Positions 42,085-54,000 of a stretch of 64,000 nucleotides of DNA are shown here, one piece after another. Below the pieces are notes generated by a model that did not search any database, was not told the DNA's origin, and saw only the letters and a list, made by a program, of their open reading frames with translations. Source of the stretch: Nematostella vectensis (lineage: Eukaryota; Cnidaria; Anthozoa; Actiniaria; Edwardsiidae); the NCBI RefSeq assembly GCF_932526225.1, contig NC_064046.1, forward strand, positions 2,416,001 through 2,480,000. Direction: 5' to 3'. Numbering within the stretch: the first letter of the stretch is position 1; each line of letters begins with the position of its first letter. The position numbers and the translations under genes were made by a program.

Positions 42085-42675
42085 GACCTAGTCAGCGGTA
42101 TCCAAGCTTTCCAACAGTGCTTTGCGGTCCCCACTTTTAATCCCTCGTCGTTGTGCTGAAGCCAGCACAAGTTGGTGGTTGCTTGTATTTTTCATCAAAC
42201 ATACAGCTATGAGCACATTAGGAGAGTGTCTCAGGACATCATGAAGTCTTTTGGGGCATAATTAAGTGCTTTGCTTATGGAAATTTGCAAGCAAAGGTGG
42301 ATTCATGATGATTTTTTTCTTGTTTGGCTTTGCCTGGATGAGAAAATAATTTTCTAATGAATCGCCACAGCTCTCCTAAATGCTGTCTTCCAAATTGATT
42401 GCAAAATTGTTTACACTGCTATTCTGGGTCTGTATGACCTGGAATTGATTTGTTTGGATTCGGGGTGAAAAGACTTATAAAAAAACATCTGACTTTGGGG
42501 AGAGGAGTGTTGACTGGCCCTCGCCTCGTGAATGTTTCCCTGGATCTCCCAGAATGCTTTTCAATCCGTAAAGGCATCTTCGTGGTTTTACAAGCCTTCA
42601 AGGAGTGGACATAGTGTTTTGAGGCCATGGAAATGAACCTGGAGGATCAGAATAAAGGTATCTATTTGTGCCTTG
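42085..42675 (+). repeat. Right member of the 590-bp direct repeat flanking V2
   Basis: It starts immediately after the viral G/C-rich tail and ends AATAAAGGTATCTATTTGTG plus CCTTGA, collinear with 29348-29940. No long reading frame is shared, which points to UTR-like or non-coding sequence. Confidence 0.65.
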
Positions 42676-43793
42676 AGCTGTGTTTGCTGATCTCTCTCCC
42701 TTGTGTTAAATTTTGAGCGTTTTTATTGAGAGGGGTGATTCTGCTTTTCTTTCCTTGTTCGATGTGAAATTTGTCAAAGAACCTGTGCTATTATTTGGCT
42801 TAAGAGTAGTTGCCAACACCATTGTTGGATGCATATCTTCAAGACCATTTATCCCTTAGACTGATGCCTGAGTATCTTCATCTTGTTATGTTTAGTTTGC
42901 ATTTATGAATTTTTTGGGTTGTGGGTACTTCTCAAAGCCGGTACAGGCCGGTTGAGAGGTCAATGTGTTAAGGGAGTGTGCAATTATTATTATGAGGGGG
43001 GTCCGTAGGACTCCCCCTTCCTCCAACAGCGTCAAGTATCTCTGACTCCACTCCCGTTCTTTAAAAAATACATGTAGTCACTTGTTTCCTAATGTATTCT
43101 GCTTCGGCACGAGGATAACCATCAACACCGCTTAGCTTAGTTCCTCTAAACCGCCAAATTTCCGGGAAAATTTGAAAATTATATCTTGCCTATATACAAT
43201 TAAGGACCAAAAAGCCCAAAGCGTTTCATTGGAGAATCTGATAATTTTCTGGAAATGGTCCAAAGCAGAGTTGGAATTTCTGTCTAATAAATAACATGGA
43301 TTGAGTAATTATATATAGTTTAACACATGCCAGTTTTTTCCATCTAAGAGATACCTCCCCTTGATGCTAAAGAAATCTTCCCTTTGTCGTCTTGGTGTGG
43401 CCGCTAGAATATGGATGCTTACGGGAGTCCGCTTTCTGAGTTTGAGCTCATTCGACTGGGCAACATCAAGACAAACAACGAGCTCACGTTGCCGATCAGA
43501 GATATATAGAGATGTATAGAACATAGCGGTCCTTAGTGAGACTACTGCAAAGATGTTCTCAAAGTGTGCATCGATTTTGTGTTTAAAGGAAAAGATGACA
43601 TCATTTTAACTATCTGCGCGCAAAGCGCGCCGAATCTTTGATAAATCTGAATACAAAACAAACATTTTGATGTCATTTTAAGTGAGCCCCCCTATCTTCG
43701 CGACATTTTAACTAAGTCCCCCCCCTCTGGTTTTACAGCCCCCTTTCCTGATAATTATTGCACAGTCCCTAACTTGTACTCTTAACTTTGAAG
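42676..43793. other. Unique AT-rich DNA without recognised genes
   Basis: It contains a short GCGCGCAAAGCGCGC inverted repeat at about 43617 and C-rich patches near 43680-43740. I see no exon 1 for the Cys-rich gene that follows. Confidence 0.5.
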
Positions 43794-44109
43794 AGAAAAG
43801 ATGCAAGAGACCTGGGTTTGTTCCAAAGATGGCACTACCATGTACGTGTCACAAAAGGGGGTTCTAGAGTGTGCAAGAGGACTTGGACTGCTACCACACA
43901 GTGGCAAGATTGTCAACTGGAAGTTTGACTGTGGTTATCGAGGGGAAAATTCCCCACATTCCTGTGACACACGGTTCCTTGCCCCCGACAAACAGGGCTT
44001 CGCCCACGCCATGTCGATTGCTGTGGCACAAATGGGCTGCGCGGGAGCTACCTGGGTGACTCAGCTTGTAAGAGAAATAACTGACCAAGGTGCCACGCTT
44101 GCAGATTAG
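43794..44109 (+). CDS. Small Cys-rich protein, family member 3 (last exon)
   Basis: Members 1 and 2 have a second exon starting one base before a codon. Here AG at 43792-43793 followed by A-GAA-AAG fits the same phase, so the exon probably starts at 43794. The Met at 43801 may be internal, or the start if exon 1 is lost. The frame has WVC, WKFDCGYR, a longer SPHSCDTRF loop, GFAHAMSIAVAQ and GATWV, and ends with TAG at 44107-44109. A poly(A) signal AATAAA lies at about 44135. It is on the strand opposite to members 1 and 2, and V2 lies between them. Confidence 0.7.
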
Positions 44110-44180
44110 TACAAAGTGCTTAACGTTGTTAATGTAATAAAGACACTCTAGAGCTTCAGAATAGGGGACTTGAGCTAAAA

Positions 44181-44424
44181 GATCACGTGACTGTTTTGGC
44201 GGCAAACTAGCGCGCGCTCAGGCTTTTAGCGAAAAAATAACAGCAACAAAAAGCAACTTATTCAGCGCTTACGAAAAAAGCTAGAATTTTTTTTTCAGAA
44301 AGGGTTTAATTTCATTGAAATATTTTATTTCTTCGTCGTTCTCTGGTGTGACGGGCGCAGTCAATTCTGATTTTTTGTTAGATTATTTTGTTTTGAATTT
44401 GCCACCCAGAAAGGTCACGTGATC
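44181..44424. mobile_element. Possible MITE with GATCACGTGAC ends
   Basis: GATCACGTGAC at 44181-44191 is mirrored by GTCACGTGATC at 44414-44424. Just inside, GGCGGCAAAC on the left resembles the complement of TTGCCACCC on the right. The interior is AT-rich and non-coding. No target duplication was identified. Confidence 0.4.
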
Positions 44425-44699
44425 TCTAAGCGCAAGTCTATTATTAGTACAGCACGGATAAAGTTTACAAAGCGAATACCACGAGTAAGCGTCTAACCTC
44501 CCACACACACAAACAAAAAACTGAAAACACCAAAAACATATTTTTTGTTTTGTGGAATCGCGATATATTGTACTTTCCTCATATGACATCTATCGTGTGC
44601 ACCCCACCCCCTCTGACAAATTTTGGTTACGCACCTGTTAACAATATGAAACTTTTGAGCTAGAAACCTCCAGAATGTACCCTATTAACCGATACCATA

Positions 44700-45960
44700 G
44701 CCATACATAGCTTTAACCAGGGAAGGTTCGTATTTGGCAGGGGACCGTATTAACGAGGTGATATCCTTGTCCATTAGCTATATAGGAAAGGAAAGTGTTC
44801 GTATTTAGCAGGGGACCGTATTGACCAGGTTATATCTGTGTACAGCAGCTATAGGTAAAAGGAAAATGTTCGTATTTAGCAGGTGACCGTATTAACCAGC
44901 TGATATACGTGTACAGCAGCTATAGGGAAAAGGAAAGTGTTCGTATTTAATAGGTGACCGTATTAACCAGGTGATATCCGTGAACACGACATGGTCGCCA
45001 CCTATTAACCCACTCACATCTTCACCTGTAACCCATACTATCACCTAATTCTTGGCCATATATTCCTTCCTTCCTTTTGTTTTTGTTTCCGCTCTGCTTG
45101 TACCAGCTTGTATTCTTGTCGTATCCTTGTTGTATCCTTGTCGTGTCTCTATATTTGTGTTTTTCTCGTACATTCTTGCTTATGCACACAGCCTCCAGAT
45201 CTCCAAACCAGGATTTTCCCCTAACATTTAAGTGCACCCTAGCCCGTTTAGCTCTCAAGCTATCCTAGGGTGCCCGCACCGAAGTATTGTCCCCCCTTAG
45301 TATGCAACTCTAGGTTTTTTTTTCTCCTCTCCCTCTCAATAAATATATGAATAAAAAAAGAAAAAAAGAAAAAAAAGAATAGTAATATTATATCTCAAAT
45401 GAAAACAAGAAAAAACAACCTATGTAACACTTAATTTTGTGTGCAAATAAAAAAAGATGTTTGTTGTGAACAGCAGCTATAGGGAAAAGGAAAGTGTTCT
45501 TATTTAGCAGGGGACCGTATTAACCAGGTGATATCCGTGTACAGCAGCTATATGGAAAAAAAAATGTGCTCGTATTTAGCAGGTGACCGTATAAACCAGG
45601 TGATATCTGTGTACAGCAGCTATATGGAAAAGGAAAGTAATAGGTCACCGTATTAACTAGGTGATCCTATCCGTATACAGCAGCTATATGGAAAAGGAAA
45701 GTGTTTGTATTTAGCAGATGACCGTATTAACTAGGTGATCCTATCCGTATACCGCAGCTATATGGAAAAGGAAAGTGTTCGTATTTAACAGGTGACCGTA
45801 TTAACCAGGTGATATCCGTGTACAGGAGTTATATGGAAAAGGAAAGTGTTCGTATTTAGCAGGTGACCGTATTAACCAGGTGATATCCGTGTACAGCAGC
45901 TATATGAAAAAGGAAATAGTTCGTATTTAATAGGTGACCGTATTAACCAGGTGATATCCG
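44700..45960. repeat. 71-bp minisatellite in two blocks
   Basis: Units of about 71 bp contain GACCGTATTAACCAGGTGAT and ACAGCAGCTATATGGAAAAG. Block 1 is 44700-44985 and block 2 is 45465-45960. An unrelated sequence interrupts the array between them. Confidence 0.9.
44986..45460 (+). mobile_element. Polyadenylated insertion in the 71-bp minisatellite
   Basis: About 475 bp without repeat units, ending with AATAAATATATG and a long A-rich tail (45345-45385). It contains three GTATCCTTGT repeats near 45115-45145 and a short frame ending TFKCTLARLALKLS. The poly(A) signal and tail suggest a retroposed transcript or the 3' end of a non-LTR element. The exact boundaries are uncertain. Confidence 0.45.
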
Positions 45961-46094
45961 TGAGTTTGAAATAAAAATTGAAAAAAGTCCCAAGTAACCT
46001 CACAATGTGTGAGGGTATGTGCATGTGTGCCACGCAAAGAATTTCGGGTGAACAAAAAGAAAGGTCATACCGCCAACAATAGCATCATTACAAA

Positions 46095-47190
46095 GCCCAT
46101 GAATGAGCATCATTTTCACCACAATCAGCACTTCCACCACCCCCCACCGTCACAATCACCACCAGCACCACCCCCACCATTACCATCGCCATCATCACCA
46201 CCCCCCACAATACCATTACCACCAACACCACCCCCCACCATTACCATTACCACCCCCCACCATTACCATTACCACCAACACCACCCCCCACTATTACCAT
46301 TACCACCATCACCACCCCCCACCATTACCATTACCACCAACACCACCCCCCACCATTACCATTACCACCATCACCACCCCCCACCATTACCATTACCACC
46401 ATCACCACCCCCCACCATTACGATCACCACCAACACCACCCCCCACAATACCATCACCACCAACACCACCTCCCACTATTACCATTACCACCAACATCAC
46501 CCCCCACAATACCATCACCACCAACACCACCTCCCACTATTACCATTACCACCATCACCATCCCCCACAATACCATTACCACCAACACCACCCCCCCTAT
46601 TACAATCACCACCCCCCACCATTACCATCACCACCAACACCACCCTCCACAATACCAACACCACCTCCCACTCTTACCATTACCACCAACACCAACCCCC
46701 ACAATACCATCACCACCAACACCACCTCCCACTATTACCATTACCACCAACACCACCCCCCACAATACCATCACCACCAACACCACCCCCCACAATACCA
46801 TCACCACCAACACCACCCCCCACTATTACCATTACCACCCCCCGTCATTACCATCACCACCAACACCACCCCCCACAATACCATCACCACCAACACCACC
46901 CCCCACTATTACCATTACCACCAACACCACCCCGCACAATACCATCACCACCAACACCACCCCCCACAATACCATACTAGGGTTATTTAGATCCACGACG
47001 CGGGCAAGAAGACGCCGCCTCGCGCGCAATCAAACGTGCGCGAGGCTGTGTCCTCTTGCCGGCGTCGTGGATCTAACTCACCCTACTAACCAGCCCCACC
47101 CCCCACTATTACCATAACCACCAACACCACCCCCCACAATACCATAACCACCAACACCACCCCCCACAATTACCATCACCACCAATACTT
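46095..47190. repeat. CCA/CCCCCCA-rich simple-sequence array
   Basis: Degenerate tandem ACCATTACCATTACCACCAA and CACCACCCCCCA units. The long Pro/Thr/His frames through it are not credible proteins. It is interrupted by a foldback element at 46980-47083. Confidence 0.92.
46980..47083. mobile_element. 104-bp foldback MITE with 5-bp target duplication
   Basis: The ends GGGTTATTTAGATCCACGAC and, on the complement of the right side, GGGTGAGTTAGATCCACGAC continue inward to a near-complete hairpin (GCAAGAAGAC, GCCTCGCGCG) with a small loop. TACTA occurs directly on both sides (46975-46979 and 47084-47088) and looks like a target-site duplication. Confidence 0.85.
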
Positions 47191-48224
47191 TAACAAAATT
47201 CAATAGCAAATATTAAATGATCTCAGTTGTTTTGTTTAAAAAGCTATTTGTTTCAATTGGCGTGTTGAAGAGAATATACACAGTTTAACAAACATTTGAA
47301 GTAAAATATTTTCTCATTAAAATTCTTTATCATAAAAGTTGTCTTGCGTAGCTTGTTAAGATGAATTTGATGAATTAGCTTGCTGAGATGAATTTCTCAT
47401 TAGAACCTTATCAATGTCTTTGGTGGCTTGTTAAAAGAATAACCCAAACGAAGACAAAGATTCCAGTGTTTGTTTTGAGATATGACAAACTATTTACAAA
47501 GGATTGCTACATAGCTATTTTTTTCTATTTAGATAATTTTCTAAACGAGGTGTAATAATTGATTGAAAAGAAATAACAATTCGATTACATAAACACTAAA
47601 ATGCTTTAAATTGTAAGTTTGAGACGCGTTTTGATTAAAAAAAAGCTAAGAAACCGCGTAAAAAATCTTTATAAACTTCATCAAACAAATAATAATTTTT
47701 GAATAAGTGTGCTGTGAACGAAGAGTTTAATGAGTTTGTATTATCAGGCGTGGGAGGTCTCTCTCTTTGAGTCTCCTTTTTGACTCTCAACAAAAGTCTC
47801 TTTTATTTTTATTTTCCTAATTAACCAAAAGTTTTAAGCACGGTAGGGAATAGGATCAAAAAAAGAAAATAGAGAGAAAAATGTATTCTACTGCGATAGT
47901 TAATTTACTGTATATAACACCATGTATAATAACACCATGGTATGGGGTATTCTACCCTTCCGGAACCTCAACCACAAAATCCTGCAGTTGTTTTCAAAAT
48001 AATGTTTATATTATCGGCGAAATGAGCTGTAGAGTTTTTTTATTACATTTTTTTAAGCAAAACTGGATACATTCAGTGCATGAAAGCCTGCTTAAATTAG
48101 TAGTTTGAATTTAATTTCCCATTCATATCAGCATGATGTCGTCAAAATGAAAAGGAATATATTATCAAAATAGCGTGAATATATTGAATCGGTATTGCAT
48201 TATTCATAAAAGATTGACCTTCAT
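47191..48224. other. AT-rich DNA upstream of the receptor gene
   Basis: This region should hold the promoter and 5' UTR of the receptor gene, but I see no clear core promoter motif. No other gene is visible. Confidence 0.4.
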
Positions 48225-48590
48225 ATGTTTGTTCTTTCGTCTGCATTTAACATGAGTTCTTTCCTATGTTTCTTCATGGTTGTTAACCTCTGCGAATTGT
48301 TTCAAGCAAGACTTGTAGACTCGACCTACGTTGGCATACTACTGGACCCGAAGTGGGACGAAAAGGAGTTGGATTTAAACTCCTTCACAGGGGAAATGAA
48401 GCCATTGGTACTACCGACTAGCCGAAAAGGCTTTCGTCAACTTTTTGACGAAAACTGTAAAACACTTATCAGAGAAAAAGCGGTTGGACTTATCGGACCT
48501 GGAATAGGGACAATAGGAGGAATTGGATCTCAACTTGCCGAGTCTTTGTCAATTCCTTTTATCGGTTGTAGCGGTTCTTCGCTAACAGTG
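48225..48590 (+). CDS. Receptor copy B, exon 1 (signal peptide)
   Basis: The exon encodes a hydrophobic leader (MSSFLCFFMVVNL...) and the first lobe of the amino-terminal domain, ending GCSGSSLTV. The donor is GTGAGT at 48591 and the phase is 0. The corresponding exon of copy A would lie left of the window. Confidence 0.85.
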
Positions 48591-50962
48591 GTGAGTATAT
48601 GAGAATTTTCATTAAGTTAAAATGTTGGGTACACAGTTATCTAGACTGTACAGGTGATCTGCGAGATGGGGTTAGCTGGACAAAGCAAGCATAATAATAA
48701 TTTAGATAACAATTCTTGTAATTTTGCGAAATGCGATATTTTTAAAGCTCTCCTACTTCAAGCCGCGAGAAATCATCTTTTCTCAATCCTATCCGACGAT
48801 TAACTTGTACCGGATATAAAAAGGAATCTTTCCGTCAATATAAAATACTTTCACAACAATTTTTATTTTCCATTTCATTTTCCATTTATTGCATTTCAAA
48901 ATAAAATAGCGTATTTTGCATGTCCCTTAGTACTTAGTGATAAAGTCCCTTAGTGATAAAGCTGCTTACCCTAAACAATTCCCTTCGAAATCAAAAGCAA
49001 ACATGAATGATTTTAGTTTGTTGCCTAATAGTTCATAAATCACCTAGACTTTGGCCATTGTTTTTATCAAAATATTGAATAAAACAAAACGCAAAGAATG
49101 TTTTGAATTAATATCTCATTCTCATTGCGGCTACAGTATTTAATTTCATACATATTGTGAATCATTTTGTGTTTTATTTAAGTGTAAGAAAAATCGCAAT
49201 TATTACAATTGCTTTTCTTAAGAATCATTGCCACTTGGCTTGCTTATATTATTGTAATGACCATCCATTCGATTTAAACCATGAGTCATTTTTTAACTAA
49301 TTCAAACCATACATAGATAACCAAACCTGCATCATTTATTTCGATAATGGCTTTTTTAGTCATAAATTGCTTTCTTAACGACTTATTGCAAAATTTACTT
49401 TGACATCCAAGCAAAACACTCATTTTTTTGAGTAGCATTTTTAGAACGCCAAAACGGTTTCCAATGGAGGAAAGCGGTATCATTCACTGCAGCTGAGGCG
49501 TTAACGTATTCAAGAAATGATTTAAATTGCTCTTTTTAAGAGGCAAGATAGCTTTCTATGATTTGCCAGTACACTCTTAGTTCTAAAGAGGTGTTAACGC
49601 CATTAACAAGTATGATCAAGTCATCAAATCATTTTTTTCGATTAGCGCTTAAGAATATAGATTCAAATATTGTTGGTTTGACATTTTATCAGAGAGTATA
49701 TAGTATAACAGATGGATTCGTTAAAACAGGCGTTTTCGCATTGTGCTCAGTGCTTTTTATTGGAGGTAATCGCAAAACATTATTGCTGATATTAATTAAG
49801 GCATCTCCTATCTCACTTCGCTAATGTTAGAGTGACCATACTGGTGTTCATACATAGCAGGTTATATTTACAGTGGAAATTGAATTGCATTATCCGTTAG
49901 TAAATGGAGATAACATAGAATTGACAAAATATTGTTTGCATATTGTGGTTGTCGTAAGGGTGATTTAGAAAGCTATGCCTCTCCAACTCAAATCGTAGAG
50001 TGGAAATCATCGTTCGTAGTGTGTGTAATTCAGGGCTAAAACATGTCGTAGGTATGTCGCATACGTCTAAATCGTGCTTTCTAAATCAGCCTTAAGGAAT
50101 CATTGAAAAATATGACAATCTGCTAAAACAAAATTTGGTGCTCTACATGTGAGATACTGAGGATATTGGATACGCAAGCAAACTTGTGAATTCCTTTAAT
50201 TTTTACTTTTAAACGCAGTAAGCAGTTAACAAGAATCATTATTGATGATTATGCGACACTTTGTGTGACCATATATTTTTCAACTCATTAGAACACTTTA
50301 CATCAGCAAGTGGTAATTCAATTTTGGCATCACAGATAATTGGATTTTATAATGCTAAAAGATAAGAAGAAGAATGATTGGTTTATAAAGGCGAACTCCA
50401 CTCATGAAACACACGCATGTATAGGACATTTCCCATTTTTCCTTTAATTTCTACTATTGAAAAATGTGCGAGATGAGTCGCGTGTGCAGTAGTGATCTTC
50501 CTACGCCTGTAGCTTAAAAAAAACATCCGAGAAATCAGCAGTATCTTGCTAATTTATAACGAATTTAAAATAGTTTAGTGACTCACAGCCACAGAACAAA
50601 GTCCACATGGTAATTTCTGTTTTCCGTGTGAGAATGATAAAACGCGCAGCCCTGTAATCAGCGGGAATCATTTCATTATTGGCAAAATCGTAATCTCATC
50701 TAAAATTGCGCAGGGAAGCAAAATCAAAAGGGAATTTCAATGTAACTTTAATGTTAAAAAAAGACCGATTGTTTGTATCTAACAGGACTGATTTTTAGCT
50801 CGTTATTTTTTTTCGTAGTTTCCTTTGGAATTTGGCTATACCATTAAGCCAAGTTTTGCTTGTTTAAATCCTTTTCTAGGTAATTTGGCTTGCTGAAAGC
50901 TTTTGAGGATTTCTTTTTTAGGATCTTTTGTTGGATATTATATGGGGTTTCTTAACGTCCTA

Positions 50963-51014
<52 letters not shown>

Positions 51015-54000
51015 CTAAAGAAGCCGACAATGTTGTTATTAGATTGATTGCAATACAACTTTTTGATTGGCCGAGTGTTCTGGTGTATGTCCCATATAAT
51101 ATAAAAGAATTTCCAGCAAAGAATAGATTTGAAGTTGATCAAAGATCGTATCATAATAACCTTCTGCTTCATGTAAGAACAAAGAAAGCAGCTTTGAACA
51201 TAAACATGTTTTGGAGGTGCATTGCTATGGAAACAGAAACTACTTTCTGTGAGACTTACACAAACAAGCAAACTGTACGGCTACCCACCATAAAGGTTTT
51301 GTCTCGGTGTACACAGCCAATGTTTTATCCTTTAATAAAATACTTGCTTGTTGCTTTATATTAAGTATTGGAAACTGGGAGTAATTGTAGTATTGGAACT
51401 TTTGGAAAATAATTATTTACCCTGCACTTTTCAAGGGAATAGAATGAATTTTTAGAATGGCGCTGCCGTATTTACTTTTCAATGGTAAAACTGGATTTTA
51501 ATTTTAGTATTTTAGTAAAGTACACCCTTTTTTATAAGAACGTCTGATTTTCAGGTGAGGCTGTAAGGCTGAATATTTTCTTAACCGTGTTCTTAAATTT
51601 TAGTGTAAAATAAGAATATAATACCCAATGAATTATTAGGAAGAGAATTACACTAATGATCAACAGCAATAATAAGGTTGATACTATGAGCACAATTTGA
51701 TTCTGCATTTAAGAACGCATTAGAATTTAAAAAAAAATATTTCTGCTCTCTGAGCCTCGGCATGTTCTTAAAATTTGGTGAAATATCAGGCTGGACGTTC
51801 TTTTAAAAAAGGGTGGATGGCTACGGAAATGTACATCTAAATTACTTTGCACTTTTAAGGCAGTAAAAGATCCCGTAACACAACAAAGTTCTCTTAAAAG
51901 AGAAATCATTGGCATTTGGCACACAAAAGAGCCTGGATTTTCAACACTGACTTTGACGTTACTTCCCACAGCAATCACACGGAATCAACATGCTGCCCCA
52001 AAGTGCAACGCGTGCCGAGGCTGTGGTCGGCCTCGCATCCGAAATGGGGCATCCGTGCATCGTGGCATTCAGCTCAAACAAAGCCTCCCTGGCCATATCC
52101 TCCCTCAGAAAAAACGCTCAAGAGCGCGTCATATCCTTTAAGCTCTTTGATTTGGTCAGCGGACGTTCACCTGAGTCCGAGATCTTCCAAATCTCCAAGG
52201 AGATTTTGTCAATCAATAAGAGCGGGTCTTGCGTTGTTGTACTCGATTGTGTGCTCTCTATGGCAAAGCTCATCTTTCAAGCTTCTTCTTCGTTCGGAAT
52301 TCCGACTTCTACGTTTGTTTGGGTGTTGTTTCGAGAGGAATACATGACTAACGAAGCCTTGGACACAGCCTTCCCGGTCGGAGTTCTTGGGATCCGCAAA
52401 GCTTACAAGTGGCCGGACCTGGTCTATGACGCAATAATGCTTTTCAATCAAACCTTTGAGAGAGAATGGCTGAGAGTAGGCGGGGCATCTGGTAGAACGT
52501 GTGAGCAGCCCGGGTCGCCGTGGATCGACCGCAAAAGCTTTCACACGTAAATGCACATTACAAGTCCTTGTCTCTAGTGATCTTTACCTTGTAAAAGTCA
52601 TTCCACCAACACCTCGCCTTAGTCTTCACTTCACCTCACCTAACCTCGCCTCACCTCACCTCGCCTCACCTTGCCTCATCACCACACCACACCTCACCTC
52701 ACCCTACTCCACCTCACCTCACCTCACCTCACCCTACCCTACTCCACCTCACCTCACCTCACCCTACTCCACCTCACCTCGCCTCGCCTCACCTCACCCT
52801 TCTCCGCCTCGCCTCGCCTAGCCTCGCCTCGCCTCGCCCCACTCCACCTCACCTCACCTCACCTCGATATATAACTCCCCTGTTGACTCATTAAAGTCGC
52901 TCACTTGTTATTAATTTGTTGGTGTTTCAGGAAAATGATTCAGGAAAACGTCACTGGGAAAACAGGTCCAGTGCGTTTCAACATTAACGGCGAAAGAACA
53001 AGCACTATTTACGAAATTGTGAAAACTGTGCGAAACTCAAGTGGACTCATTGAATGGGAGCGGGTGGGAAAAGCGATGAATACAGAAGTTCGTCTGGACA
53101 GCAAGTTTTGGACAAAGACTTTTGACACCTCGAACACTTCAAACTTCATCCGGATGGTGACTACTCCCGAGGACCCGCTTGTGATTGTTAGCAAGGATAA
53201 CGTGGCGGAGAATGAAGAGTGCGTGTTGTCACATCTGTGCGTTCGCTACAAAAGGACCAAAGACCCTGTTAAGAACACCACAAAAGTGGAGGTCGTACGA
53301 AGTTGCTGTATTGGATACGTAATTGACGTATTGACTCTCTTAGAAATGGATCTGGGGGTGACGGCCGAGTTGTACTTTGTTGAAGACGGTCTTTACGGAG
53401 CTTTTGACCCGGAGACGAAAACATGGAATGGAATGATTAATGAGCTTGTACAGGGAAAAGCGGATATGGCTTTGACAACTTTGACGATTCTGGAAGCTAG
53501 ACAACGCGTTGTTGACTTTTCCAATGCGTTTTTATACGGAGAGACCAAACTTATGCTCCATTACTCCAAGGATAAACAAATGGACGACATTGAGTTCGGG
53601 TTTCTAAATCCATTTGATACAAACCTTTGGCTTGTTTTGCTTGCAACCGTGAACGTCATTCTTCTCATTGTGTGGTCGTTAGATCATTATAGTCCGTATG
53701 GTCACTATAAGACAGGCTATGCCCGGTTGAGGTTCTTGTTTGACGTGCCTGCCTGTATGTCCTATATATACAGCACCGTGTTTAAGCTCCAGTTAGACAA
53801 TGTCACACCGAGAAGCAACAGTGCACGCGCGGTGTCTGCTGTTTTTTCGTTCGGTACGCTCATCTTAGCGTCGACTTACACGGCTAATCTCGCTGCTTCA
53901 TTGGTTAATACAGACGAGTTCCTTGCTGTCAAAAGTATACACGATAAAAAGGTAAGGAAAATATATGCGTTTTTTACCATAAATGCGAATGCCTTATAAT

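Noticed and set aside
46009-46990. Thr/Pro/His-rich frames of about 300 codons
   Set aside because: Pure translation of a CCA-rich simple repeat.
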